Below, in pieces: positions 7,329 to 15,659 of a DNA stretch of 22,712 nt (the stretch's first letter is position 1; every line of letters starts with the position of its first letter). This DNA comes from Paracoccaceae bacterium. Its GTDB lineage: Bacteria; Pseudomonadota; Alphaproteobacteria; Rhodobacterales; Rhodobacteraceae. Location: assembly GCA_015485375.1 (NCBI GenBank), contig WFTU01000106.1:1-22712 (forward strand), given 5' to 3'. Below the pieces are notes generated by a model. It did no database searches. It had not been told where the DNA came from and was given only the letters and a program-made list of their open reading frames with translations. Position numbers and translations under genes: made by a program.

Positions 7329-10300
7329 GTGTTGATAAGTATTGGCCTGACACTATTTGCAGTCTTTCTCTGGTATAAAGCCGTGCGCTCGAGAAAGATC
7401 GCCCTGGCAGTTTCCACCCTGACTTTCCTCTCGCTTCTTTTTATCGGGATATACTATGCGGCAGATTACCTGACCGGTGCAGGGATAGATGAATCCATAC
7501 TATTTCACCTTCGGGCAGGCATGAAGGGGGCAGGTTACGCCGATTTCCGTGTCCTCGGATTATTGGGGCTGCTCTATCTGCTTGCCAGCGCGATAGTATC
7601 GTTCGGGGTCTACAGAGTTTCTCTGCGCGACGACCGCGCCGACTATGAGCGGTTAAGGATTGGAGCCGGGATATTCGCTGTACTGCTGGCATTCATTGCA
7701 AATCCTGCGACCCTGGATCTGGAGCAGTTGTACAATATCAGCAAACCTGTAGAAGCAGCGGTGTATGGCGATCTTCCACTGCCTGACGGCTATGTCGAAC
7801 CGGGTGAAATCCGCCTCGGGGAAAAACCGAAAAACATTGTATATCTCTATCTTGAATCTCTGGAAGGAACCTACCTCGACGAGAGCGTTTTTCCGGGCTT
7901 GATGCCCAACCTGCGAGAACTGGAAAAACAGGCTGTTAGCTTTACCAATGTTCAGCAGGTCTACAATACCGGATGGACAATGGCCGGAATGACGGCGAGC
8001 CAGTGCGGAATCCCGCTGCTCACACCAAGCCGCGGAAATAATATGTCCGGGATGGACCAGTTTCTTCCCGGTGCAAAGTGTCTCGGGGATATTCTGGATA
8101 GCGCAGGCTATCAGCTGAATTATATGGGTGGAGCCAAACTCGACTTCGGTGGAAAGGGGCGGTTCTACGCTACACACGGGTTTGATCGGGTGGAGGGATA
8201 TGATGAACTCGAGTATCTGTTGGAGGACCCGTCCTACACGTCGCCTTGGGGGTTGTACGACGATACGCTGCTCAATGCCGCCAAACGCCGGTACGACGAT
8301 CTCTCGGCAACGGGCGAGCCTTTCGGGCTGTTCGTTCTGACGGTTGATACCCATCATCCGAACGGACATGTCGCCAAGGCTTGTGGTGACACCGAATACG
8401 GTGACGGCAGCAACAGCATTCTCAACGTACTGCGTTGCGCGGATATTATGGTTTCCGACTTTATCGAATATGTAATGGAAAGCGAGGGGTTCGAAGATAC
8501 AATTCTGGTTGTTTCGTCCGATCACCTTGCAATGCGTAATACTGCTTGGGATAAGCTTGAGAGGGGCGAACGGCGGAATTTATTTATGGTGTTCGGCAGT
8601 GACCTGCCTGCAGAAAAAGTATCTACGCCCGGATCTACGCTCGATGTTGCACCGACTTTGTTAAACATAATGGGCTCGGATACCCAGGCCTACGGCTTCG
8701 GTCGCAACCTCCTGGGAGAAGCTCCAACACTTGCAGGAAGGGAAACTCCAGTCGACGAAGTACTTGGCCAGAGCAGGGATTATCTTTCGCTATTATGGTC
8801 GATACCCCAGCTGAACAATGGAATACGGGTGGTTCTTGATGAACAACAACTGGTTTTGGGAAAGCGAACGCTCCGGTTTCCGGCGTTATTTACGCTGGAG
8901 GACGACCTCGGAGTGAAAGAAATCCGGTTCGATATTTATAAAGACCAACCATTGGACGAAGCCCTTTTCGGTTTGGCCTATGATCAGAGATTCTTGTGGA
9001 TCGACCGGTGCGCAATAATCGGAAACCTCGATGCTTCTGCTGAATTGACGGCCGATGGTTATTGTGTCGCTTTCGGAGCGACCGGTGCCACATCTCTCGA
9101 TTTTTCAGAACTGGTAGACGGAATGAAATTCAGCTTGCCGGACCTGAAAAAGATTTTTGACGGGATGGAGTTCAGCCAGAAAACCTCTGATTCGAGGCTG
9201 GCGTTTCTTGATCTGGCGCGGCGCTACGAGCGCGGTACCGTGGTCCAATATCAGCCCAGAAAGGTTCTTGACGGGCGCTTCATGATCCGGTCCGCAGGTT
9301 TTGGTACAGGACCCTCTAGCGTCGGGAACCTGAAACAGCAAAGCACCGTCCAGCTGGTGCGCGGATTGACTGTCGTAGGGTTCGATGCCGATTTCTCGCC
9401 GGTTAAACTGGGCCACGTAGACACCTGTGCCTACGACGGCGCCCTCCGGGACATTCTGGAACTGGATGGAGAAGGGTTCCAGGCGGTTATCGAGCGGAAC
9501 TCCGACTACTTCGGCGCCTTTGCAATCATCGCGCATGATAGTGCCCTGTGCGAAGAAAAGTATGATTTTTCTTCGCTATTTGAAGGAACCGGCCTCCAAC
9601 GCTGGAAGCAGATCGGGTTCAGGACCCCATATATCGGCTTGATTGCCGGGAATGGCGATACTTCGGAATATCTAGGCGAAACCGAAACTGCAATTGTCGT
9701 GGAGGCGGTGGATTTTATCAGGCCGCCAAAAAGGGCCCAACAACGTTTGCTAACCGAACTGCCAAGAATTGCGCACGGCGGCGGCGGCTTCAATGGCGCC
9801 AGCTACTCGAATTCTATTGATGCCTTGAAACAGAACCGGGACGATTACGAACTGTTCGAAGTCGATCTTTCGTGGACCTCCGACAACGAGCTGGTTTGCA
9901 TCCACGACTGGGAAGACAGCCTTCAACGCGTGTTCAACCTCGAAGGTCGGGATAAAGTCACACTTTCGGAGTTCGAAAACCTGATCCGAACAAAGTCTCC
10001 AGTTCAAAAATGCACGCTGGAAACCCTTGCCGAATGGATGAAGGCGAATGATTCCAAACGCGTCATCCCCGATATCAAGGAACGAAACCTCGAGGCCTGG
10101 GAAAAGATTTCCTCGGAATACCCGGAGCTTCGCGATAGGTTTGTCCCACAGATATATATACCGGAAAACTACCGAAAGCTACGCGACTTGGGGTTCGAGA
10201 ACATCGTATGGACCCTCTATCGGTTCGATCAGTCCGACGAAGAAGTATTACGTTGGCTAAAGTTCATGGACTTATTCGGTCTTGCAATGCCGATAGAGCG

Positions 10301-10457
10301 CGCGGAACGAGAACTGGCAATAAGGGCCCGCGAAGAGACCGGCGTTTTGAGTTGGGTCTACACGGTTAATACGCCAGAAGAACTGGACAAGATGAGAGCG
10401 CTTGGCATCGTAGAGATATTTACCGACTGGTTGCCTTCATCAGGCCTGACGAGATAG
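7329..10457 (+). CDS. OpgB/LtaS-like phosphoglycerol transferase fused to ILEI-like and GDPD domains
   Basis: This is a 1042-residue membrane protein with about four N-terminal membrane segments (residues 2-18, 23-48, 73-97, 110-128). An alkaline-phosphatase/sulfatase-type domain follows (about 165-450): YLYLESLEGTY, GWTMAGMTASQCGIPL with the likely Thr nucleophile, TVDTHHPNG and VVSSDHLAM. These fit the OpgB family, which moves phosphoglycerol from phosphatidylglycerol onto periplasmic glucans. A region of unclear fold leads to an ILEI/FAM3-like domain (about 675-790, VRGLTVVGFD, IGFRTPYIGLIAGNG). The C-terminus (about 813-1042) resembles glycerophosphodiester phosphodiesterase: AHGGGG, FEVDL, CIHDW. 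The start is GTG at 7329 with AGAGGA 8 bases upstream. Following the synthase gene, it probably adds, trims or recycles glycerol-phosphate groups on the glycan. The usual AHRG Arg of GDPD is replaced by Gly, so that activity is less sure. Confidence 0.85.
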   Translation: MLISIGLTLFAVFLWYKAVRSRKIALAVSTLTFLSLLFIGIYYAADYLTGAGIDESILFHLRAGMKGAGYADFRVLGLLGLLYLLASAIVSFGVYRVSLRDDRADYERLRIGAGIFAVLLAFIANPATLDLEQLYNISKPVEAAVYGDLPLPDGYVEPGEIRLGEKPKNIVYLYLESLEGTYLDESVFPGLMPNLRELEKQAVSFTNVQQVYNTGWTMAGMTASQCGIPLLTPSRGNNMSGMDQFLPGAKCLGDILDSAGYQLNYMGGAKLDFGGKGRFYATHGFDRVEGYDELEYLLEDPSYTSPWGLYDDTLLNAAKRRYDDLSATGEPFGLFVLTVDTHHPNGHVAKACGDTEYGDGSNSILNVLRCADIMVSDFIEYVMESEGFEDTILVVSSDHLAMRNTAWDKLERGERRNLFMVFGSDLPAEKVSTPGSTLDVAPTLLNIMGSDTQAYGFGRNLLGEAPTLAGRETPVDEVLGQSRDYLSLLWSIPQLNNGIRVVLDEQQLVLGKRTLRFPALFTLEDDLGVKEIRFDIYKDQPLDEALFGLAYDQRFLWIDRCAIIGNLDASAELTADGYCVAFGATGATSLDFSELVDGMKFSLPDLKKIFDGMEFSQKTSDSRLAFLDLARRYERGTVVQYQPRKVLDGRFMIRSAGFGTGPSSVGNLKQQSTVQLVRGLTVVGFDADFSPVKLGHVDTCAYDGALRDILELDGEGFQAVIERNSDYFGAFAIIAHDSALCEEKYDFSSLFEGTGLQRWKQIGFRTPYIGLIAGNGDTSEYLGETETAIVVEAVDFIRPPKRAQQRLLTELPRIAHGGGGFNGASYSNSIDALKQNRDDYELFEVDLSWTSDNELVCIHDWEDSLQRVFNLEGRDKVTLSEFENLIRTKSPVQKCTLETLAEWMKANDSKRVIPDIKERNLEAWEKISSEYPELRDRFVPQIYIPENYRKLRDLGFENIVWTLYRFDQSDEEVLRWLKFMDLFGLAMPIERAERELAIRAREETGVLSWVYTVNTPEELDKMRALGIVEIFTDWLPSSGLTR

Positions 10458-10580
10458 GTATTCAGGTCGTGAACCCAACAGACAGGGGCGACCTTACATG
10501 CATGAGTAAACTGATCTAGGTCTCGAAACTCAGGAAGCACGACGGCAATTACCCATGGACAAAAAATAACCGGTCTCCCG

Positions 10581-10669
10581 GGAAGTGTGGCAGTTGGGTG
10601 AATGCACCGGTTTTGAAAACCGGCGCAGGTGAAAGTCTATCGTAGGTTTGAATCCCACCTCATTCGCCA
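10581..10669 (+). tRNA. Degenerate tRNA-Ser(UGA), possibly a pseudo-tRNA
   Basis: The anticodon arm is perfect: CCGGT (10607-10611), loop TTTGAAA with anticodon TGA at 10614-10616, ACCGG (10619-10623). A D arm GCA...TGC, a class II variable region (10624-10641), a T arm and an encoded CCA (10667-10669) are recognisable. However, the acceptor stem GGAAGTG / CTCATTC has A-A and T-T mismatches and one wobble pair. The T stem has an A-C mismatch, the invariant C56 of the T loop is T (TTTGAAT), and the variable arm barely pairs. I think this is a decaying or acquired copy rather than the cell's main tRNA-Ser(UGA). It sits between the lower-GC block and the following genes. Confidence 0.7.
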
Positions 10670-10716
10670 CTTTGGCTGACTCCGCTACTCTTTTCCGAGT
10701 ACTCCCGAATGGGCGA

Positions 10717-12099
10717 TCACATATTCATATCATCCGGCATATTTGTTTTGCCGGATTGGGGTGTCTTCACCGTTTCATCCGCCATTTCCATCTCCATGTG
10801 CATCACGCCGTTGCTGTCGGTGTGGGTGATCATGAATAGGCGCTGGGCCAGCAATATGACGCCGAACCCTGCTACAGACACGATGATGACCAGAGGATCG
10901 CTTTGGTATTTCATCGCTATGAACGCCCCGAGGATAACGACATCCAGGCCTATGGCGATCAGGGGAATGATCGGGTTGGCTTTGGTCTCGTTCAGCAAAT
11001 ACCGGAAGAGGCCCCAGTGGATGGCGATGTCCATCAGCAGGTAGAAAATTGCGCCGATCGAGGCGATGCGGGTCAGATCGAACAAAATCGTTAGTGTAAT
11101 AGCAAGGCCGACGGTCAGTACCAGTGCCGGATTGCTGATGCCGCGGTATAGTCGCGGCAGTTGTTTCATGCTGCTGAGCATGGCCAGCATGCGCGAGGCG
11201 GAGAAAACGCTGGCGATCAGTCCGGAAACTGTAGCGACTATGGCCAGAACTACGGTGAACACCAGCCCGAGGTCGCCGAACACCGGACGGGCGGCGGCGG
11301 CGAGGGCGTAGTCCTTGGCGGCTACGATTTCGGGGACGCTCAGGTTGCTGGCCACCGACAGGGCCAGAAGCGTGTAGATGAACGTGCAGATCACGATCGA
11401 CAGGATGATCGAGCGCCCCAGGTTGCGATGGGGGTCGACGATGTCACCGCCCTGATTGGTGATAGTGGTGAAGCCCTTGAAGGCGAGGATCGACAAGGCG
11501 AGCGCCGCGATGAAATTGAACCCGCCGCCGGCAACAGATTGTCCGGTCCCTATCCAACCGGAGACCGGTGGAAATCCGGCAAAGGCCAGACCGGCCAACG
11601 CCAGAATGGCGATGCCGACGATCTTGATCACAGCCGTCAGGTTTGCCGTCCGTTCGATGGTTTTATTGCCGGAAATGTTGATAACATATGCCACGCCGAT
11701 CAGTGCGACGCCCAGAACCGGCACCAGCAGCGAGGTGTTTTCTACCTTGAACAGCCGCAGCGTGTAGGATCCGAAGGTGCGTGCCACCAGACTTTCGGCG
11801 ATTACCATCGAGACATACATCAGCAGAGAGAATGTTCCCGCAACGGTTCCCGGCCCGTAGGCCTTGCGCATAAACAGGGCGACGCCGCCTGCAGACGGGT
11901 AGGCATTGGAAAACTTCACATAGGAATACGCGCTGAACCCGACGACAATAGCGCCTGCCAGAAACGCGAGCGGGAACAATGCGCCGACCAGTTCGGCAAT
12001 CTGCCCCATCAGGACAAAAATTCCGGCACCGATCATCACGCCGGTGCCGAGCGAGACCGAACCCGCCAGCGATAATTTATTCTTTGCGCCTTGCATCAT
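10717..12099 (-). CDS. APC-family amino acid/polyamine permease
   Basis: This is a 460-residue protein with about twelve predicted membrane segments across its length, acting in the inner membrane. The N-terminal GTGVMIGAGIFVLMGQ is the typical first-helix motif of the amino acid-polyamine-organocation superfamily, and SNAYPSAGG supports this. The substrate cannot be read from sequence. The last 38 residues are unusually rich in Met (MHMEMEM ... NMPDDMNM), unlike a normal permease tail. Two ATG codons lie at 12099 and 12096; AGGGG upstream fits the second slightly better. The gene is separated by 92 bases from the end of the DoxX-like gene and may have its own promoter. A 47-base gap separates its end from the tRNA. 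Confidence 0.88.
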   Translation of the reverse strand: MMQGAKNKLSLAGSVSLGTGVMIGAGIFVLMGQIAELVGALFPLAFLAGAIVVGFSAYSYVKFSNAYPSAGGVALFMRKAYGPGTVAGTFSLLMYVSMVIAESLVARTFGSYTLRLFKVENTSLLVPVLGVALIGVAYVINISGNKTIERTANLTAVIKIVGIAILALAGLAFAGFPPVSGWIGTGQSVAGGGFNFIAALALSILAFKGFTTITNQGGDIVDPHRNLGRSIILSIVICTFIYTLLALSVASNLSVPEIVAAKDYALAAAARPVFGDLGLVFTVVLAIVATVSGLIASVFSASRMLAMLSSMKQLPRLYRGISNPALVLTVGLAITLTILFDLTRIASIGAIFYLLMDIAIHWGLFRYLLNETKANPIIPLIAIGLDVVILGAFIAMKYQSDPLVIIVSVAGFGVILLAQRLFMITHTDSNGVMHMEMEMADETVKTPQSGKTNMPDDMNM

Positions 12100-12191
12100 A
12101 TGTCCCCTTGAAGGTGCCGGTTTCAGTCCGGTTGTTTATCTATGTAATGATACCACGATACCCGGTGCCGGCCCGACAAGATACTACCTTG

Positions 12192-12740
12192 TCACGAGGA
12201 GTGATCGCGGTCGGTAGCGACCGGACCGGAGGCCAGAAACGACCACGAGCCGAGTATTCCGGCAAGTTTCCTGTCAAACCCCGTCGCCAGACCTGCGCGG
12301 GACAGGAAGAGCAGCGCAAATACGAAGACATATATGATCGCGGCGCCGATGTCGGTTGCACCGACCACATATAGTCCGCCAAAGCCCTCGGCCGTCGACC
12401 AGATCATGAGCGACAGAATGCTGCCACCCAGATAGGCGAGGTTCGACAGGAGGCCGAAGATCAGGGCCAGAGCGAGGGCGGTTTCGGCTGTGGCGACGAA
12501 ATAGGCGAACAGGGTCGGGTCGATTTTCACAACCTGCATCCAGAAGTGGATCCAGGCTTGCACGGGCGCCGGTTGCCCGGGCAGTGCGCCGGACAGATAG
12601 GTCACCAAGCCGTCAACGAAGGTCGGGCGCCATTTGAACTGGGCGTCGATCAGCCAGACCACCCCAAAGAGGATCCGGATGATCCCGATAGCGTGGACGC
12701 GAGGCGCGCTCAGGGTCAATTCGACGCCCCGACCGTTCAT
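12192..12740 (-). CDS. DoxX-like small membrane protein
   Basis: This is a 182-residue protein with about four hydrophobic segments (around IGIIRILFGVVWLIDA, LFAYFVATAETALALALIFG, LAYLGGSILSLMIW and IGAAIIYVFVFALLFLS). The layout, with an early helix carrying Asp and a following FKW, resembles the DoxX/DoxD family of respiratory or redox-linked membrane proteins. The assignment is tentative and no catalytic motif is visible. I place the start at 12740, where its ATG overlaps the TGA stop of the upstream dehydrogenase gene (12737-12740), which implies translational coupling. A further in-frame ATG at 12752 would overlap more. It is the last gene of the patatin - adc - bdhA operon. Confidence 0.7.
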   Translation of the reverse strand: MNGRGVELTLSAPRVHAIGIIRILFGVVWLIDAQFKWRPTFVDGLVTYLSGALPGQPAPVQAWIHFWMQVVKIDPTLFAYFVATAETALALALIFGLLSNLAYLGGSILSLMIWSTAEGFGGLYVVGATDIGAAIIYVFVFALLFLSRAGLATGFDRKLAGILGSWSFLASGPVATDRDHSS

Positions 12741-13519
12741 TCCATGAACCACCCGTGGCTGACCACCATCGACTGTCCGGTGAGTGCGTTGGTGGGGAAG
12801 GCGGCGAACAGATGCGCGATTTCGGCGACATCCTCGACAGTGGTGAATTCCTGATCCACCGTGCCGCCCAGCATGATCCGGTTCACGACTTCTTCTTCGG
12901 AAATGCCCAGTTCTGCGGCCTGTTCGGGGATTTGTTTTTCGACCAGCGGCGTTTTGACGAAACCGGGGCAGATGACATTGGCGCGCACGCCGTGTGCAGC
13001 GCCTTCCTTGGCGATCACCCGGCCAAGGCCCAGCAGCCCGTGCTTGGCGGTTACATAGGCGGATTTCAACGGCGAGGCTTCCTTGGAATGGACCGAACCC
13101 ATCAGGATGATCGAACCGGAACCGGCCTTGTACATATGCGGCAGGCAGGCTTTGGTTGTCAGGAACGCGCCGTCGAGATGGACCGATAACAGCTTTTTCC
13201 AGTCCTCGAACGGGAAGTCTTGCAATTCGTGTACGATCTGGATGCCGGCGTTTGAAACCAGAACATCAATGCCACCCCAGTTGTCGACGACCGCCTGCAC
13301 TCCGGCGTTGACCGCATCCTCGTCGGTTACGTTCATGGCGATGCCCATGGCCTGCCCGGGGCCGGCTTTGGTCAGTTCTGCAGCTGTTTCTTGTGCGGTA
13401 TCGAGATTCAGGTCGGCGATCGCCACCTTTGCGCCCGAGGCGACAAACCGGCGGGCGATGGTTGCACCGATGCCGCGGGCGGCACCGGTGACGATACATA
13501 TTTTGTTCTCGAGGTTCAT
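12737..13519 (-). CDS. bdhA: 3-hydroxybutyrate dehydrogenase (short-chain dehydrogenase)
   Basis: This 260-residue cytoplasmic enzyme is of usual size for the family. It has the Rossmann motif TGAARGIG near the N-terminus, NAG in the middle, and a catalytic YxxxK (YVTAK). The sequence SAYVTAKHGLLGL, the NVICPGFVKTPLV segment and the C-terminal GQSMVVSHGW are typical of NAD-dependent D-beta-hydroxybutyrate dehydrogenases, which interconvert 3-hydroxybutyrate and acetoacetate. I take the ATG at 13519, preceded by AAAGGAAAG; an in-frame ATG at 13552 would run into the upstream gene. The neighbouring acetoacetate decarboxylase gene strongly supports the assignment. The operon would serve ketone-body use and polyhydroxybutyrate breakdown. 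Confidence 0.92.
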   Translation of the reverse strand: MNLENKICIVTGAARGIGATIARRFVASGAKVAIADLNLDTAQETAAELTKAGPGQAMGIAMNVTDEDAVNAGVQAVVDNWGGIDVLVSNAGIQIVHELQDFPFEDWKKLLSVHLDGAFLTTKACLPHMYKAGSGSIILMGSVHSKEASPLKSAYVTAKHGLLGLGRVIAKEGAAHGVRANVICPGFVKTPLVEKQIPEQAAELGISEEEVVNRIMLGGTVDQEFTTVEDVAEIAHLFAAFPTNALTGQSMVVSHGWFME

Positions 13520-13535
13520 TTTCTTTCCTTTCGAT

Positions 13536-14273
13536 TTATTCCAGATAGTCATGCACGACGCGGCCGAGGCCCAGCGTCAGATCGGCCAGAATGTGGGTGG
13601 CCGACAGCACTTCCAGAACCGGAAGTTGCGCCACCGGTGCCAGAGCATGGCCATGTAGTTCCAGCGCCGCAGGGCCGCTCCAGGCGCCTTTGACGGTCAC
13701 GTCTTCAAGGTAGTATTCGACCAGTTCGCACACCCGGGGAGTGCAGTCGACATGCGGGATGATTTTCAGAAGATAGCTGGGGGCCAGCAGGCTCTGGCGG
13801 ATAGCGTCGCGATCCAGTTCGCGATGCTTGTAGCCCATCGTGCCGCTGGCCACCTGGATCGAGCCGACGTTGAGGGTGCCGACCAGCGTGTCCTTCTCCA
13901 CATGCATGCAGGGCTCGGCCAGTTTTTTCGGGAAACCCCAGATTTCCCGCACGCCCGAGATCGGACTGTCGTCATCCAGATACATGGCATGGACATAGCC
14001 GCCTTTTTGCCCGTTCAGGCTGACCGGAATGACTTGTCCGCTTTCGGTGTAATTTCCGAAGCCGGTGGAATCCGGCATCCGGATGAATTCGTATTTTACC
14101 ACCGGTTCCGTGACCTCCAGAGGCTCCGGCACCACCGCGCGCAGGGCATCCATGTCGGTGCGGTAGGTGATGATCATATATTCGCGATCGACGAACTTAT
14201 AGGGGCCGGGCGGGTAGGACGGGTTTGTGAGCGGCATTGCGAAGGCGGTTTTGCGGATATCGTCAATGTTCAT
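13536..14273 (-). CDS. adc: Acetoacetate decarboxylase
   Basis: This 245-residue enzyme would convert acetoacetate to acetone and CO2. The segment EIWGFPKKLAEP carries the adjacent lysines of which one forms the Schiff base with substrate in this family. YPPGPYKFVDREY near the N-terminus and the total length fit acetoacetate decarboxylases. The ATG at 14273 has GGAGAC 8 bases upstream; an in-frame extension to 14477 would overlap the patatin gene and has no support. It lies 25 bases after the patatin gene and 16 bases before bdhA, in one operon. Together with bdhA it drains or balances the acetoacetate pool. Confidence 0.92.
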   Translation of the reverse strand: MNIDDIRKTAFAMPLTNPSYPPGPYKFVDREYMIITYRTDMDALRAVVPEPLEVTEPVVKYEFIRMPDSTGFGNYTESGQVIPVSLNGQKGGYVHAMYLDDDSPISGVREIWGFPKKLAEPCMHVEKDTLVGTLNVGSIQVASGTMGYKHRELDRDAIRQSLLAPSYLLKIIPHVDCTPRVCELVEYYLEDVTVKGAWSGPAALELHGHALAPVAQLPVLEVLSATHILADLTLGLGRVVHDYLE

Positions 14274-14298
14274 TCGAAGTCTCCAGTCCGGGTGCCTG

Positions 14299-15417
14299 TC
14301 AGGGCCGTTGTTTGGCCAGATCGAAGATACGCACGGGCGTGGTATCGTCGTTATGGCGTGATTTCCATTCGGGATGTGTAAGTGTTGTTTTGACGTCGTG
14401 TTGACCGGCGTGCCAGTGATCCAGCATGGAGGCGCGCGAGAACTCGTAGTCCTTCGACTGCCGCTCGTAGCGGGCATGGCGATAGATCAGGTGGGCGATG
14501 GTGATTTTGGGATTGCGGCGGTGGGCCAGAAGCGCCAACGCGTCCGGATCGTCGCGCAGTTCCGGCGGCAGTTTGTCATAGAGCCGCTGCCCGGTCATAC
14601 ATATCGCATGATTTGCGCAAATTGAATCGGTGTTAAGTCGGGTGCGGCTGGAAAAACGGATATCCTTTACCCGCGCATCGATTTCCCAGACGGAGCGGGG
14701 TGCCGCGCCGCGCGCGTTGAACAGGTCGACCTGAAAGATACACAGGTCCGTCTCGCCGCGCTGGTCATAAACATATTGCAATGGCGTATTCGAGACCAGA
14801 CCGCCATCCCAGTAGAGCTGACCGTCGATCTCGATTGCCGGAAAGCCCGGCGGCAGGGCGCCGCTGGCCATGATGTGTTCGGGGCCGATTTCGTCACGGG
14901 CGCTGTCGAACCATGTCATGTTTCCGGTTTCGACATTGACCGCGCCGGTGCTGAAACGCACCGGACCGGTGTTGAGGTAGTCAAAATCCACAAGTTCAAG
15001 CAAGGTTTTGCGTAGCGGGGAGGTGTCGTAAAAACTCGCGGTCCCGGGATCGTTGAAGGGCGTCAGGGCAGCAGGCGGAAAGCGCGGGGTGAAAAACCCG
15101 GGCACCCCTTGCAGCATGACCGTGCTGGCGCTGATGTCGTTGAAAATGCCGCGTGGCATAAAGCCCAGAGGTTGCGAGAAGGCGGAGCCGCCCGCGGAAA
15201 TCCGTTCCCAGAAAATCTGAAGATGGCGCGTGCGCTGTTCCGGAGGATTACCCGCGATCAGGGCGGCGTTGATCGCCCCGATGGATACCCCTGCCACCCA
15301 GTCCGTGCGCCTTCCGCAGGCGAAAAGTTCCTCGAACGCTCCGGCCTGATAGGCTCCCAGCGCGCCACCGCCCTGAAGCACCAGCACGTTCAGTTCGTTT
15401 GCTTCGGCTCCAGTCAT
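14299..15417 (-). CDS. Patatin-like phospholipase
   Basis: This 372-residue protein has all the patatin marks: the oxyanion loop GGGALGAYQAG, the nucleophile elbow GVSIG (Ser) and the catalytic DGG in WDGGLVSNTPL. The catalytic dyad Ser-Asp is therefore present and the enzyme should be a lipid acyl hydrolase. The part after about residue 220 resembles the extra C-terminal region (DUF3734-like) seen in many bacterial patatins. There is no signal peptide, so a cytoplasmic or membrane-surface role is likely. The start at 15417 has AGGGG 8 bases before it. Its place as first gene before adc and bdhA suggests it acts in intracellular lipid or polyhydroxyalkanoate granule metabolism; that link is inferred from the operon. 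Confidence 0.9.
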   Translation of the reverse strand: MTGAEANELNVLVLQGGGALGAYQAGAFEELFACGRRTDWVAGVSIGAINAALIAGNPPEQRTRHLQIFWERISAGGSAFSQPLGFMPRGIFNDISASTVMLQGVPGFFTPRFPPAALTPFNDPGTASFYDTSPLRKTLLELVDFDYLNTGPVRFSTGAVNVETGNMTWFDSARDEIGPEHIMASGALPPGFPAIEIDGQLYWDGGLVSNTPLQYVYDQRGETDLCIFQVDLFNARGAAPRSVWEIDARVKDIRFSSRTRLNTDSICANHAICMTGQRLYDKLPPELRDDPDALALLAHRRNPKITIAHLIYRHARYERQSKDYEFSRASMLDHWHAGQHDVKTTLTHPEWKSRHNDDTTPVRIFDLAKQRP

Positions 15418-15574
15418 CTTGGCACCCCTGATTTTCGGTATGCGCCAGACCTATGGGCGTGGCGGACCACAAACAAGGTCAGTCACGATGGTGTGTATTT
15501 TCGGGGTTCTGTGCGGAAAATTTGCCCGGATATCGTGTTGCGAGACACTTTCCAAAAGCCTGCCAAAGAAAGTT

Positions 15575-15602
15575 TGTAACGTTTTGCGACGAGCGGCGTC
15601 TA
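15575..15602 (+). promoter_or_regulatory. ECF sigma-type promoter
   Basis: TGTAAC (15575-15580) and CGTCTA (15597-15602) are separated by exactly 16 bases. This is the form of promoters read by group 4 (ECF) sigma factors: an AAC-containing -35 and a CGTC-type -10. It is the only such pair I found in the window, and it lies 57 bases before the start codon of the small membrane peptide gene. An ECF sigma factor gene lies at 18257-18904, at the end of the facing operon, and is the obvious candidate to read it. Confidence 0.6.
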
Positions 15603-15615
15603 CATATTATCCGGA

Positions 15616-15631
15616 CGACACAGCTGTGTCG
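15616..15631. promoter_or_regulatory. Perfect 16-bp palindrome in the leader
   Basis: CGACACAGCTGTGTCG is a perfect palindrome between the ECF-type promoter and the start codon at 15660. The expected transcript start is near 15609, so the site lies in the early leader, where a bound dimer could block transcription, or the RNA could form a short hairpin. I do not recognise it as the site of a known regulator. Confidence 0.4.
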
Positions 15632-15659
15632 GCACCGGTCCGTTTGAAAGGATGATTCG

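Noticed and set aside
10464..10494. AGGTCG/CGACCT hairpin after the OpgB-like gene as a terminator
   Set aside because: The stem is only 6 bp with a 19-base loop and no T-run.
10732..10756. 8-bp hairpin ATCCGGCA/TGCCGGAT as a terminator
   Set aside because: It lies inside the coding end of the permease gene and no T-run follows on either strand.
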